Shown one piece after another: positions 52,902-61,530 of a stretch of DNA of 64,000 nt. Positions within the stretch are counted from its first letter, which is position 1. Every line of letters starts with the position of its first letter. A model generated the notes under the pieces. That model did not search any database. It was not told where the DNA came from and saw only the letters and a list, made by a program, of their open reading frames with translations. The stretch is from Candidatus Propionivibrio dominans (GTDB lineage: Bacteria > Pseudomonadota > Gammaproteobacteria > Burkholderiales > Rhodocyclaceae). The stretch covers positions 62,001 to 126,000 of the forward strand of contig JADJNC010000014.1 in the NCBI GenBank assembly GCA_016709335.1. Reading direction: 5' to 3'. The position numbers were made by a program, and so were the translations under genes.

Positions 52902-53092
52902 GGTAAAGTTGTTCCAGGAGACCAACGTGGCCCTAGGCCAGGCTTCACGCTCATTCCGGAGCAAGCCGGAATCCAGAATCGTCTATCTGATCAAGACGTT
53001 AAAAGAATTTTTTGATAAACGAACTGGATTCCGGGTCAAGCCCGGAATGACGTGACCGAATTTCAATGAGTTAGCGCCAGAACATATTTACC
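52902..53092. repeat. Composite REP-like element, copy E
   Basis: The core (about 52949-53052) has hairpins TTCCGGAGCAAGCCGGAA and TTCCGGGTCAAGCCCGGAA around GATAAACGAACTGG. Outer arms GGTAAAGTTGTTCC (52902-52915) and GAACATATTTACC (53080-53092) are degenerate forms of the terminal arms of copy C at 21406-21614, so two of the five copies have this outer layer. Confidence 0.75.
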
Positions 53093-53404
53093 GTGCTCCG
53101 GCATCGAGATGCACTTCAGGCGCGTTGATGGTCATCGCCGATGTCTGTTCCAGGCGACAAATAAAACCTATGTAAATCATGAGCTTGATTTCACGGCCCT
53201 GATTTAATGTCGCCATCTGACGACAGCCAGTGTTTGGATTGCTTCGCGCAATATGTCCTAACTTCATGATTTTATTTGTAAAAAACGAATAGGCCTGTTC
53301 TTTGCTCTGGAGGTCTGGCATCCCAGGCGCCACAGCGTAACTACGCCAGCCAGGGCTTTTCATTCCGGACAATGAATAATTCGCGACCCGCCAAGGAGAT
53401 TCGC

Positions 53405-55558
53405 ATGAAAACCGCTGAACCCAGCCTGTTGGGTGTTCATCCCGACCAGATCAAACTCACCGCCCTTCAGGCCGAACGCCTGGGTGCCTTGAATGACGTT
53501 GACGCCGGGGAACTGATCGGTCTGAGCGTGGCGCAGATCAGCGAGAAGTTCCGTTTCAGGATCGACCCGATGCTGCTGTTCTTCCGCCGGATCTGCGGCA
53601 AGGTTGTCAAGAAGGATCCGGTCACCGGCATCGAGTACCCGGTGGCCTATGCGACAGTCCATGTCGAGGATACGGATTGTTCATTCCTGGGCTATTTCCC
53701 GGTAGCCGGGAAATACTCGTGGTATTTCCCCCTCAAGTGCCGGCGCGAAGTCATCGGTACCGTCAAGACCGACAAGTGCGGGAATTTCTGTGTGTACGTT
53801 CCACGCTGGGATATCGACTGGATTCTCAAATGGCGCAAGGAACGCCTGTGCTTCCCGGTCATTTTCGAAAGGCCTACACTGGTCGATATTCTCGAAGACC
53901 TGATTCCGCGCGAGGTGATCCCCTTCCCGTTCCCCCGGCCCGGCCCGGGTCCCGACCCGGCACCTTTCCTGCGCCATGATCGCGGACAACTGCTAGCCAC
54001 CGTCGAACAGCGCCTGGGGCGCGATACGGCACGGCGGCTGGGTGTCGCATTGAGCCGCCTGTCGTTCGGCGCGAGCACGCTCGACGTGATCGATCTGTTG
54101 CAGGACGATGCCTTTGAAATGCCTCTCGCACCGCCCCTGCCCAGCGAGTTCCGCATGGTCGAGCACGGCATCGAACAGCGCAAGGGCGCCAATAGCGCAG
54201 TGCAGCGTCTGTCGATGGAGGGGGTGCGCGCCAGCATCGGTGCCCGCCTGAAGATGAATGCCGAGGCCTTGAGCAAGTTCGACTTGCGCCAGTTCATCGG
54301 ACCGTTCCGTCGCTGTGTCGATATTTTTGTCCCCGAGTGGGTACCGATCATCGACATTCCGGACATCACCTTCCGCGTCACCCAGGACGTCAACGGCGAC
54401 GGTGTCGAAGAAACGATTTATTCCGAAGGTTTTTTCAGGGTTCGCTGGGACGCCAACAATCTGCCCCCTGTCAAACTGATTGCCTCGCCGATGGCCATCT
54501 CGATTCCGGAGTGCGGCGAGATCATCGATATCCCTTGCGGCAACGTCCCCGCCATCTACCGTGCCGGACGGATGCCGGTGCGCGGCGACCCGACTATGTA
54601 CGACCCGGTGGCTGGCTATGCCCTGCGCCCCAATCGCCCGCACCCGGCCGGCAACCCCGTCGACCCCTTGCCGAATCCGGATGCCCGCTCGCCGTTCTAT
54701 GGCGTGGTGCCGATCTACGGCTGTGTGGACGTGGGTACCTCGGCGACCCAGTATCGAGTGCTCGACAGCTACAATGGCGGCCCATTCCTGCCCGTGCTTG
54801 ATCAGTCCTGGTGGGTGACGCGGCTCGATGCGGCGGGAATGGTGACGCAGTATCACCATGTGTTGCCCGCCGCCAACGGCTGGTATGACATAGTGATTCC
54901 GAAAGGCAGCAACCCGAATGACTGGGAGCCCCCCAAACTGGTGCTTGACTGGAACACCTACCAGACCGGCAATGGCAAGCATGTGCTCAGGATCGAACTG
55001 GGCTCGGGTGGCGCACCGCTGACGCCACAGCCGGCCACGGATACGGTGGCGTTCCATGTGGACAATTCCTATCCGGCGACGAGCTTCCAGGTCGAATACC
55101 GAAAAAATGGCGTGGGCCCCTTCCAGCCGCTGGTCTTTCCCTGCCCGGTCGTCAGGCGCGGCACGCTGGCGCAGAACCTCGAGTTCAGGGTCAGTTTTAC
55201 GGCATCGGCAAACCATCTGCGCGATGTGTCGATGGGCGGCGGCGGCTGTGGTGGCGGGGAGATCAACTACGTTTCGGGCGCGCCTGCCGACTGGTTTCCG
55301 GCACCGGCGCTCAACCCCACCGGTGTCGCCCACTGGCACGAAACACCCGGCGACAATTCGGTGGTCATTACCGCCTTCTTCAGTCTCGATGCCGGCGCAC
55401 TTCAGGGCACCTATTCATTCAGTGCCTGGGCCGCCAGTCGCGCCTTCAATCCGGCGGGTGGCGACAGCGGCCATCTCCAGACGCCGATGTATGAGTACGA
55501 TCCAGCGGATATCCACGTCACGCCGAGCTTTTTGTTTTCGGTGATCAACGCCGACTGA
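53405..55558 (+). CDS. Large unknown protein, 717 residues
   Basis: It starts at ATG 53405 after AAGGAG (MKTAEPSLLGVHPDQIKLTA); an earlier in-frame ATG at 53372 lacks the site. No signal peptide or membrane helix is obvious. The middle part has beta-sandwich-like stretches: GKVVKKDPVTGIEYPVAYAT (carboxypeptidase-regulatory or transthyretin-like) and VTQDVNGDGVEETIYSEGFF. A Pro/Gly-rich hinge (FPFPRPGPGPDPAPF) lies near residue 180, and a Gly/Cys cluster, MGGGGCGGGE, near 615. Such a mix fits a surface, tail-fibre-like or adaptor protein. The two small genes after it are in the same direction. Confidence 0.6.
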   Translation: MKTAEPSLLGVHPDQIKLTALQAERLGALNDVDAGELIGLSVAQISEKFRFRIDPMLLFFRRICGKVVKKDPVTGIEYPVAYATVHVEDTDCSFLGYFPVAGKYSWYFPLKCRREVIGTVKTDKCGNFCVYVPRWDIDWILKWRKERLCFPVIFERPTLVDILEDLIPREVIPFPFPRPGPGPDPAPFLRHDRGQLLATVEQRLGRDTARRLGVALSRLSFGASTLDVIDLLQDDAFEMPLAPPLPSEFRMVEHGIEQRKGANSAVQRLSMEGVRASIGARLKMNAEALSKFDLRQFIGPFRRCVDIFVPEWVPIIDIPDITFRVTQDVNGDGVEETIYSEGFFRVRWDANNLPPVKLIASPMAISIPECGEIIDIPCGNVPAIYRAGRMPVRGDPTMYDPVAGYALRPNRPHPAGNPVDPLPNPDARSPFYGVVPIYGCVDVGTSATQYRVLDSYNGGPFLPVLDQSWWVTRLDAAGMVTQYHHVLPAANGWYDIVIPKGSNPNDWEPPKLVLDWNTYQTGNGKHVLRIELGSGGAPLTPQPATDTVAFHVDNSYPATSFQVEYRKNGVGPFQPLVFPCPVVRRGTLAQNLEFRVSFTASANHLRDVSMGGGGCGGGEINYVSGAPADWFPAPALNPTGVAHWHETPGDNSVVITAFFSLDAGALQGTYSFSAWAASRAFNPAGGDSGHLQTPMYEYDPADIHVTPSFLFSVINAD

Positions 55559-55624
55559 GCTGCAACAGGATGAAAGGAGTTCGCACCGGGAAGGCGGCTT
55601 TCTTCCCGTGCGTCAGGATAAAAA

Positions 55625-55912
55625 GTGACAGACTGGTCTCCGTGGTTTCGCTTCCTTGTCGCGGTCTTCGCGACGTGGCGCCTGGCGCGTCTGGTGGCCA
55701 GGGAAGACGGGCCGTTCGAGATTATCGTCAAGTTGCGCATGCGCGCGGCAGACGGGTTTGTCGGACAACTCATGGATTGCCCCTATTGCCTCAGCCTGTG
55801 GCTCGCGGCGCCTTTCGCCTGCGTGCTGGCCGATACAGCCGCAGCGTGGGTAGCGGCGTGGCTAGCCATCTCGGGCGGCGCTTCGTTCATCGAAAACCTG
55901 CTCGAGCGCTAG
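55625..55912 (+). CDS. DUF1360 membrane protein
   Basis: This 95-residue protein has two hydrophobic helices and the DUF1360 core: FRFLVAVFATWRLARLVARE, then MDCPYCLSLWLAAPF with its CPYCL motif. Members accompany phage-tail-like or spore proteins in other bacteria; the function is unknown. The start is GTG 55625, 66 bases after the large unknown gene. A strong hairpin overlaps its stop. Confidence 0.8.
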   Translation: MTDWSPWFRFLVAVFATWRLARLVAREDGPFEIIVKLRMRAADGFVGQLMDCPYCLSLWLAAPFACVLADTAAAWVAAWLAISGGASFIENLLER

Positions 55913-55962
55913 GGGGTGTGGACATTCCTTTCGCGCCCATGAAATGAATGTCCACACCCCCT
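55911..55962. repeat. Perfect 17-base inverted repeat (hairpin)
   Basis: AGGGGGTGTGGACATTC (55911-55927) and GAATGTCCACACCCCCT (55946-55962) are exact inverted copies with an 18-base loop. There is no T-run after it, so it is not a standard terminator. It could be a transcript-processing or attenuation hairpin, or the pair of ends of a lost element. Confidence 0.75.
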
Positions 55963-56007
55963 GGTCTGATCGCCCTAACTGAAACAGACGGAAAAAGGAG
56001 AATCACC

Positions 56008-56316
56008 ATGTCATGTTGCGGACAAAAGCGTGCAGCAGCTTCCTCAATGTCCATTCACTGGCCACGAGCGGGTAATCCATTGCCCGCCCCGAGGGCGGCC
56101 CCAGTCGCCGCTCGGAGTATCAGCCCCGGTCCGGTGGATTGTCGCGTTCGCTATCTCGGCGCAACGACGATCTGGTTGACCGGGCCCCGAAGCGGGCGTG
56201 TTTACTACTTTGCGGAATCAGGCAGCACGGCGATCGTCGATGAACAGGATGTCGACGCCTTGCTGCGCACCCGGCTCTTCGTTAGTGACGCGGCTTCATC
56301 ACTGTCGGCTAGATGA
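56008..56316 (+). CDS. Small protein with N-terminal CC motif
   Basis: This 102-residue protein starts at ATG 56008 after AAAAAGGAG (MSCCGQKRAAASSMSIHW). The Pro/Ala-rich first half is followed by a compact beta domain: RVRYLGATTIWLTGPRSGRVY and IVDEQDVDALLRTRLF. It has no membrane helix. It follows the DUF1360 gene and a hairpin, and may belong to the same functional set as the 717-residue protein. I do not recognise the family. The next gene is on the other strand. Confidence 0.6.
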   Translation: MSCCGQKRAAASSMSIHWPRAGNPLPAPRAAPVAARSISPGPVDCRVRYLGATTIWLTGPRSGRVYYFAESGSTAIVDEQDVDALLRTRLFVSDAASSLSAR

Positions 56317-56355
56317 CATCGCAGCATGCACTGAAAGCGTTTTTTGAGCAGGGTT

Positions 56356-57303
56356 TTACCGGGCGCGCTGCAGGTGGACCGGACCGCTGTCGCCAGTGTT
56401 GGCGCCGCGATATTGGCCAAGCAGGTTCAGTCCATCCGGACTGGCCAGCAGAACCGCCTGATAGGGGTAGCCATTGAGCGTGTAGTCCAGGGTCAACTGG
56501 TTGCCCTGCAGCATGCCCCTGCCGGCTACCGGCCCATGCGGGCTACGACCCTGGAAGGCCACCTGGACGCCTTGCTGAACCAGCCGATAACTCCCTCCCT
56601 CGGCGTCCTGCCAGTTACCGCTCAGGATGACTTCTGCGACCGGCGGGCGCTGGCCTGTATCACCTCCAGGTACACGACCGGTCGGGTCATATGAATCTTC
56701 ATTTGCGTTGTAGGCGGCGATGATGACAATCAGAGCACCGATGCCCCAGGCCCACTTGGTCCAGGAGCGTGATGACGATTTCTCCGGACTGGGCTGGGGA
56801 GGTTTCGGCTCGGGGCGCGGTGGTTTCGGGGCGAGGGGGACATGCAGTGCCTTGCCGAGCGTGTCCACCAGTTGCGAGACGTCGTATTCCCAGCGTTTGT
56901 CGGTCAACTCGATGGCGTTGCGCCGGGCCAGCGGCTTGAGGTCATCGGGCAGATCGTCGCTGCCGGGCATCTGGGCACCTTCGACCAGCACCGGAATCAC
57001 CCGCACATCGTTGCGTTGCAGCGCGGTGCTTATCTCCAGGCGGGTATAGTCGTTGGGGTCATCCAGACGCCGGCGGCCGGCGGCATCCTGCAGACTCACC
57101 CAGCGCGGCCCGATGACCGCCAGCAGGATGCCGCAGGATTGCAGGGCGTGGCCGATGGCCTCGACGAAATCGACACCCGGTTCGATGGTCTCGACATCCC
57201 GGAAAAGAGGCACGCCGTGCATGTTTTCCTTGAGATGATCGGCCAGACGCCCGGCGGCACTTTGACTGTCCAGACGTCGATAGCTGATGAAGATACCTTG
57301 CAT
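56356..57303 (-). CDS. TIR-domain protein with a membrane helix, TIR-A
   Basis: This 315-residue protein has an N-terminal TIR domain (about 1-135): GIFISYRRLDSQSAAGRLAD, LFRDVETIEPGVDF, ILLAVIGPRW, and DPNDYTRLEISTAL with the glutamate expected of NADase-type TIRs. A Pro/Lys-rich linker (PPRPEPKPPQPSP) leads to one membrane helix (WAWGIGALIVIIAAY) and a C-terminal beta domain with VILSGNWQDAEGGSYRLV. TIR domains cleave NAD+ or signal by oligomerisation. It is the last gene of the TIR/patatin run, 55 bases after TIR-B. Confidence 0.85.
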   Translation of the reverse strand: MQGIFISYRRLDSQSAAGRLADHLKENMHGVPLFRDVETIEPGVDFVEAIGHALQSCGILLAVIGPRWVSLQDAAGRRRLDDPNDYTRLEISTALQRNDVRVIPVLVEGAQMPGSDDLPDDLKPLARRNAIELTDKRWEYDVSQLVDTLGKALHVPLAPKPPRPEPKPPQPSPEKSSSRSWTKWAWGIGALIVIIAAYNANEDSYDPTGRVPGGDTGQRPPVAEVILSGNWQDAEGGSYRLVQQGVQVAFQGRSPHGPVAGRGMLQGNQLTLDYTLNGYPYQAVLLASPDGLNLLGQYRGANTGDSGPVHLQRAR

Positions 57304-57358
57304 GTCTGCACTCCTCGATAGTCAGAATGGATTCAGGATGTTTAAAGGTCAGTCAGGC

Positions 57359-58309
57359 TCATGGGCTGGCGCGTGTGGCAACGAATTCAAGCGCAGGGTT
57401 AAGCGTATAACCGCCGCTGCTTTCCAGCGTGAAACGGATGCCCTCGGGCGTGACCTGACCGGTATAGCGATGGGTAACGTCTTTCCAGGGGCTGTCGCTT
57501 CCCAGCATCTCACGGCTGCGGGTGATGAAGCGCAACCAGCCGTCCTCAAGGCTCGCCTGCTCGATGGTCAGCCGACTGCTCAGATAAGAGGCGCTGCCAT
57601 GCAGTTGCTTGCCGAGCATTTTGAATTCAAAGACCTCCTGGTATTCGTCGCCCCAGGCGTATTTGACCCGAGCTGTCCACCGTCCGGCGATTTCCGCGGC
57701 GGATTGTTGGGTAATGACGGCCATTGGCTGCGAGCTGCCCGCTTTCTCCGGCAGGTAGCGCATCGCGGCAAACAAGGCCAGCAAGACAAGAACAGTCACC
57801 CCGGCCAGGATCAACCCGCCAGTCCGGGTTACAGTTTTCCTGTTGCCCAAACCCGGCAACAGATCGCGCAAACTGGTGACCAGACGTTCCACGTCGCTCC
57901 GCCAGCCGGCATCGGACAACACCACAGCCTGGCGCCGTGCCAGGCCGGCCAGGGTCGGCGGCAGATCGGCTTCGGCCGGCATGAGGGCGCCGCCGACCAG
58001 CACCGGGATGACCGGCTTGCCTGATTCCAGCCCGGCCTGAATCTCCAGCCGGACGAAATCGCCCGGGTCGTCAAGGCGGCGAATGCCGTTCCTGCTTGTT
58101 GTCAGCCAGGCCGGACCGATCATGACCAGCATCACGTCGACGCCATGGAGTTGCTTCTTAAGAGTGACGACAAAATCATCACCGGGGCGAATGTCTTCAA
58201 TGTCGCGAAAGACATTGTCCGCGCCGAAAGCTGTGCCCAGGGCATCGGCGAGCCGTCCGGCAAAGCCGGCCTGGTCGTCGCGACGGTAACTGATGAACAG
58301 TCCTGGCAT
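57359..58309 (-). CDS. TIR-domain protein with a membrane helix, TIR-B
   Basis: This 316-residue protein is a paralogue of TIR-A with the same layout: a TIR domain (LFISYRRDDQAGFAGRLADA, FRDIEDIRPGDDFV, DPGDFVRLEIQAGL with the catalytic-type Glu), a single membrane helix near residue 170 (GLILAGVTVLVLLALFAAM) and a C-terminal beta domain containing AGRWTARVKYAWGDEYQEVF. Two TIR proteins in tandem that differ mainly in the C-terminal sensing part suggest separate ligands with a shared output. It begins three bases after the membrane TIR-like gene. Confidence 0.85.
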   Translation of the reverse strand: MPGLFISYRRDDQAGFAGRLADALGTAFGADNVFRDIEDIRPGDDFVVTLKKQLHGVDVMLVMIGPAWLTTSRNGIRRLDDPGDFVRLEIQAGLESGKPVIPVLVGGALMPAEADLPPTLAGLARRQAVVLSDAGWRSDVERLVTSLRDLLPGLGNRKTVTRTGGLILAGVTVLVLLALFAAMRYLPEKAGSSQPMAVITQQSAAEIAGRWTARVKYAWGDEYQEVFEFKMLGKQLHGSASYLSSRLTIEQASLEDGWLRFITRSREMLGSDSPWKDVTHRYTGQVTPEGIRFTLESSGGYTLNPALEFVATRASP

Positions 58310-58312
58310 GGT

Positions 58313-59875
58313 TCACCTCGCCTTGTCGAACAGGGCGGCCAGCACGCGAGCAGCCATCGCGCCATCCAGGCGATCAGCGGGCAACCACTGGAAGCGTCCG
58401 CCAGCCGCCGGGTCGATATCCGACTCGGCAACGTCGCGCGCCGTCTCACGGTCGTGCAGCACGAGCACCCGGCGCAGGTGAGCGGCGCCGGCCAGCACGC
58501 CGAGTTCGTGCCGGCAACCCCTGTTTTCCGCGCGGAATCCGCGCAAGTCCATGAGCACCACATCGGCGCGCACCACCAGCGCGCGCAAAGCCGTCTGCCA
58601 GGTGCTGTCGAAGCAATAGCACTCGTTGATCCGGTAGCGGCCATCCGGGTCGGCCAGCCAGTCGAAGCCCTCGATGCGCTCTGCGACCTGCGCCGGGCTG
58701 GCGATAAAGCGCTCGGCCAGAGCGCCGTTGAGATAGACGAACAGATCGTCCGCATCGAGAGTCCGGGTGAGCAGGTCGGTGCCGGCGATCAGCACGGTGT
58801 TGCCGGTCAGCCGCCAGCGTTCGATGACGTGGTCGAAGAGATCCTGGACATTGGCGTCACGCTGGAATACACGCAGCACGAGCAGCGTCGGCGGTCCCGG
58901 CGGTGGTGTCAGGGGGCCACGCAGCCCGTACAGAAGCACGGGTAACCAGAGCCAGGCCAGAACCTGGACGAAGGCCACCCAGCCGACACTTTCCATTCCC
59001 GGCAGCGCGCTGGCAAACAGGATCAGGAACCAGTAAATGCCAATCAGGTAGCTCAGATCGGAAAAAAACTTGGCCCGATAAGCGCCGGCCAGCCATTTGC
59101 CAAGTTTGAAGACCGGCCAGGCCATGACCAGCCAGGGAGCGAAAGCAAACAACATTAGCGTGGGATAGGCACCCAGAGTTTCCACCAGTCGGATGACCCA
59201 GGGTGCCGGATTGTTAACCGACTGCGTCAGGACCTGCAAGGTCAGCACCGACGAAAAGGTGAGCAGCAGCGTCGGCGGCAGCAGATACGGTGCCACCGCC
59301 CGAATGCGGCCGCTGGCGCCGATCAACAGCGTTATCGTCATCGGGATGGCGACCTGGCTGAAAAGCCAGCCGCTCACCGATGACAGGGTTTGCGCCTCGG
59401 TCGAACGGAACATCACCAGCACCAGCATCGCCAGCATATACAAGGCAATACCGCCGAGGATGCGCAGCCACGGCCAGCGCCGCGCCAGTCCCCAGGCCAG
59501 CACCATCGGCCAGGCATAGATCGCCCCGAGCACCAGCAGGCGGTTCAGGCTTATTTCTATGTCATCATAGACAAAGAGCAGCGCCAGCCAGGACTGGGTC
59601 AGCGCGATGAGCAGCGAAATCGATCCCAGGCTGAGCATCAGCCGGATCGTGGCGCGCCGGTTGGCAGTGAAATCCACCCCCGCACCCCAGGTCCCGGCAC
59701 GCTCGACCTGGAGCAGGGGAGGCTCGATTACGCTGGCTGTCGGCTCAGGTGCCGTACCCCCGCTCATCAGCGCCAGCATGCGGCGCTGGTACAAGGCGGC
59801 AAGCACCCACGCCAGCGCCGCCGCCAGCAGCACGGCGGTGATCAGGATGAAGAAGACGGCACCGGAAGGGATCAT
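58313..59875 (-). CDS. Polytopic membrane protein with a C-terminal TIR-like domain
   Basis: This 520-residue protein has about nine helices in the first 340 residues, then a cytoplasmic domain (about 345-520) starting TLLVLRVFQRDANVQDLFDH. The later segment RADVVLMDLRGFRAENRGCRHEL resembles the TIR/TIR-like strand D with its Trp/Cys-x-x-Glu-Leu motif. It may form a membrane effector or receptor for the same signal as TIR-A and TIR-B. It is upstream of TIR-B by three bases. The fold assignment is by pattern, and a structure search would be decisive. Confidence 0.7.
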   Translation of the reverse strand: MIPSGAVFFILITAVLLAAALAWVLAALYQRRMLALMSGGTAPEPTASVIEPPLLQVERAGTWGAGVDFTANRRATIRLMLSLGSISLLIALTQSWLALLFVYDDIEISLNRLLVLGAIYAWPMVLAWGLARRWPWLRILGGIALYMLAMLVLVMFRSTEAQTLSSVSGWLFSQVAIPMTITLLIGASGRIRAVAPYLLPPTLLLTFSSVLTLQVLTQSVNNPAPWVIRLVETLGAYPTLMLFAFAPWLVMAWPVFKLGKWLAGAYRAKFFSDLSYLIGIYWFLILFASALPGMESVGWVAFVQVLAWLWLPVLLYGLRGPLTPPPGPPTLLVLRVFQRDANVQDLFDHVIERWRLTGNTVLIAGTDLLTRTLDADDLFVYLNGALAERFIASPAQVAERIEGFDWLADPDGRYRINECYCFDSTWQTALRALVVRADVVLMDLRGFRAENRGCRHELGVLAGAAHLRRVLVLHDRETARDVAESDIDPAAGGRFQWLPADRLDGAMAARVLAALFDKAR

Positions 59876-60189
59876 TGCTCAGACCTCGGTCAATATCGGG
59901 AACTATACATCGATTGTCTGTTGCTCCGAAAACCATCATCGGCGCGATGATTGTAGAAAGCAGTGATAACGTCTCAATGCCCTTGTAGTTCAAAGTGAAG
60001 GCAGTTCGTCGTCCGCTTCGAGCGAAAATCAAAGTGCCGACTGCTCAATGTCCGCTTTGGAGCAGTGAACGAAATGGATGAACTCAATGGAGAAAAAGAG
60101 CCAGAAACTCTCAAGAATAAACTTTCGACGCAGGTCGCTCTGGCAGTTCTGCACCGTGCCTGGTACTGCCAGGTGTTTTGACCACAGTT
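59876..60189. other. Gap inside the TIR/patatin run
   Basis: 314 bases without a gene on the coding strand, separating the membrane TIR-like gene from the NDT-like/TPR gene. No repeat of known type; a second promoter is possible here. Confidence 0.45.
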
Positions 60190-61530
60190 TCAGGCCTTCT
60201 GGCCAAGCCGGGCAATCTCCGCCTGCAGGGCAAGGATGTTCTGGATCTGGTTTTGCGTCGACTCGGTCATCCAGTCCGCCATCTTCAAGGCCCGCGCCTG
60301 GGCGGCCCATTTCTCTGCGGCCAGCGTATCGCCCAGACCGGCTGTCGCCTCCCAAAGGGTGGCCAGTATCCAGTAGCGCCTTTCGTTTCCGTAATCCTTG
60401 TCGACCAGCGGCTCGGCGTACTTGATGACCTCCTGCCGGGTACGCCGGGCCAGGATTGAATCGGTGATGCCTTCGTCCCGTTCGCCAGCCTTCAGTGCGG
60501 CCAGGGAACGCAGTTCCAGCAGGAAAGCCAGGTTGATCCCGTTGTAATAATCCTGCTTGAGATGAAAGCCGCGAGCGTAAGCGTCGATGCTCTCGTTCAA
60601 GTCACTTTCCAGATGCGTGATCTCCCACAGGCGCTTGTAGACCGCGCCCCACAGGCCAAGGGTTTCCGGATCGTTGGTGCTTGCCGGATTCAATCCGAGA
60701 AGGATTTTTCGGGCCTCGTTAAGCGCCGCCTCGGGGGTGGGCAACTTGGATTTGTAGGTGGCCAGGGCGAGTTGCTGGATCACGAAACTGTCGTTCGGTC
60801 GCTGTTTGCGAACTTCCTGCAAAAAGCTGCAGGCCGCGCTGAAGTCACCGGCCATCAGTTTCGCCTGCGCCTGATCCAGATTGGCCTTGGCCGTTGGCGC
60901 GACCGGTTCGTCCTCTGCTGCCGGGACGTCTGCTACTGTGGCGCCAAGTTGCCTGGCCTTGAGCATGAGGCCAGCCGTCGTACTGTCAAGGCTGAAAGGA
61001 GCGCTGCCGCGCGCTGCCGTCCTGGCACTCGTGGTTTCCGCCTGGGGCGGGGTCAGCTCTGGCAGGAAGGTGTAGACCGGGCTGTCGATATCGCTCTTGG
61101 CCAGGATGTCGGTGATGGCCTGCTTCAGGTCATCACGGAAGCGTTTCGCCTCCTTGGCACCGATGTCCTCGCCGAGGTGTTTGTAACGCCGGATCACGAT
61201 GTGTCCGACATCGAAGGGGTTCTTGAAGCCTTCTTCGGCGACGATGATGGTCGCACGTGGACGCAATCCATAGCGCACGCCCAGTTCGAAAGCGGCATTG
61301 ACGTTGTAGGTGGACAGATCGGCGATCACCAGGTCGGCCTGCAGCAACTGCTTGTACATGGGAACGTCGATAGTGCCGGAATGAACGATCTCGTCGGCAC
61401 GGATGCATTCGAGGCCTGCTCCTTCCACCGCTTCCTTGATGATGGCATAGGAGGCGTCCAGATCAAGCACGCGCCCGTCGGTGAAATCGGTCTTCTTGCC
61501 GAAGCCCTGGACAACGAAACAGCTAGCCAT
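60190..61530 (-). CDS. Nucleoside-deoxyribosyltransferase-like domain fused to TPRs
   Basis: This is a 446-residue protein. The N-terminal domain (about 1-150) has FVVQGFGKKTDFTDGRVLDL, the acidic VHSGTIDVPMYKQLLQADLV and IADLSTYNVNAAFELGVRYG, typical of nucleoside 2-deoxyribosyltransferase/TIR-like (STIR-type) folds that bind nucleotide sugars or NAD. After a linker, the C-terminal half (about 215-440) contains TPR-like helices: ANLDQAQAKLMAGDFSAACS and DPETLGLWGAVYKRLWEITH. The patatin gene stop overlaps its ATG by one base (TGATG). It could be a sensor-effector for the patatin. Confidence 0.82.
   Translation of the reverse strand: MASCFVVQGFGKKTDFTDGRVLDLDASYAIIKEAVEGAGLECIRADEIVHSGTIDVPMYKQLLQADLVIADLSTYNVNAAFELGVRYGLRPRATIIVAEEGFKNPFDVGHIVIRRYKHLGEDIGAKEAKRFRDDLKQAITDILAKSDIDSPVYTFLPELTPPQAETTSARTAARGSAPFSLDSTTAGLMLKARQLGATVADVPAAEDEPVAPTAKANLDQAQAKLMAGDFSAACSFLQEVRKQRPNDSFVIQQLALATYKSKLPTPEAALNEARKILLGLNPASTNDPETLGLWGAVYKRLWEITHLESDLNESIDAYARGFHLKQDYYNGINLAFLLELRSLAALKAGERDEGITDSILARRTRQEVIKYAEPLVDKDYGNERRYWILATLWEATAGLGDTLAAEKWAAQARALKMADWMTESTQNQIQNILALQAEIARLGQKA

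Noticed and set aside
53993..55339. 448-codon minus-strand frame opposite the 717-residue gene
   Set aside because: Shadow frame; the plus-strand gene has a good start site and protein-like composition.
55911..55962. Calling the perfect hairpin an intrinsic terminator
   Set aside because: No T-run follows and the loop is long.
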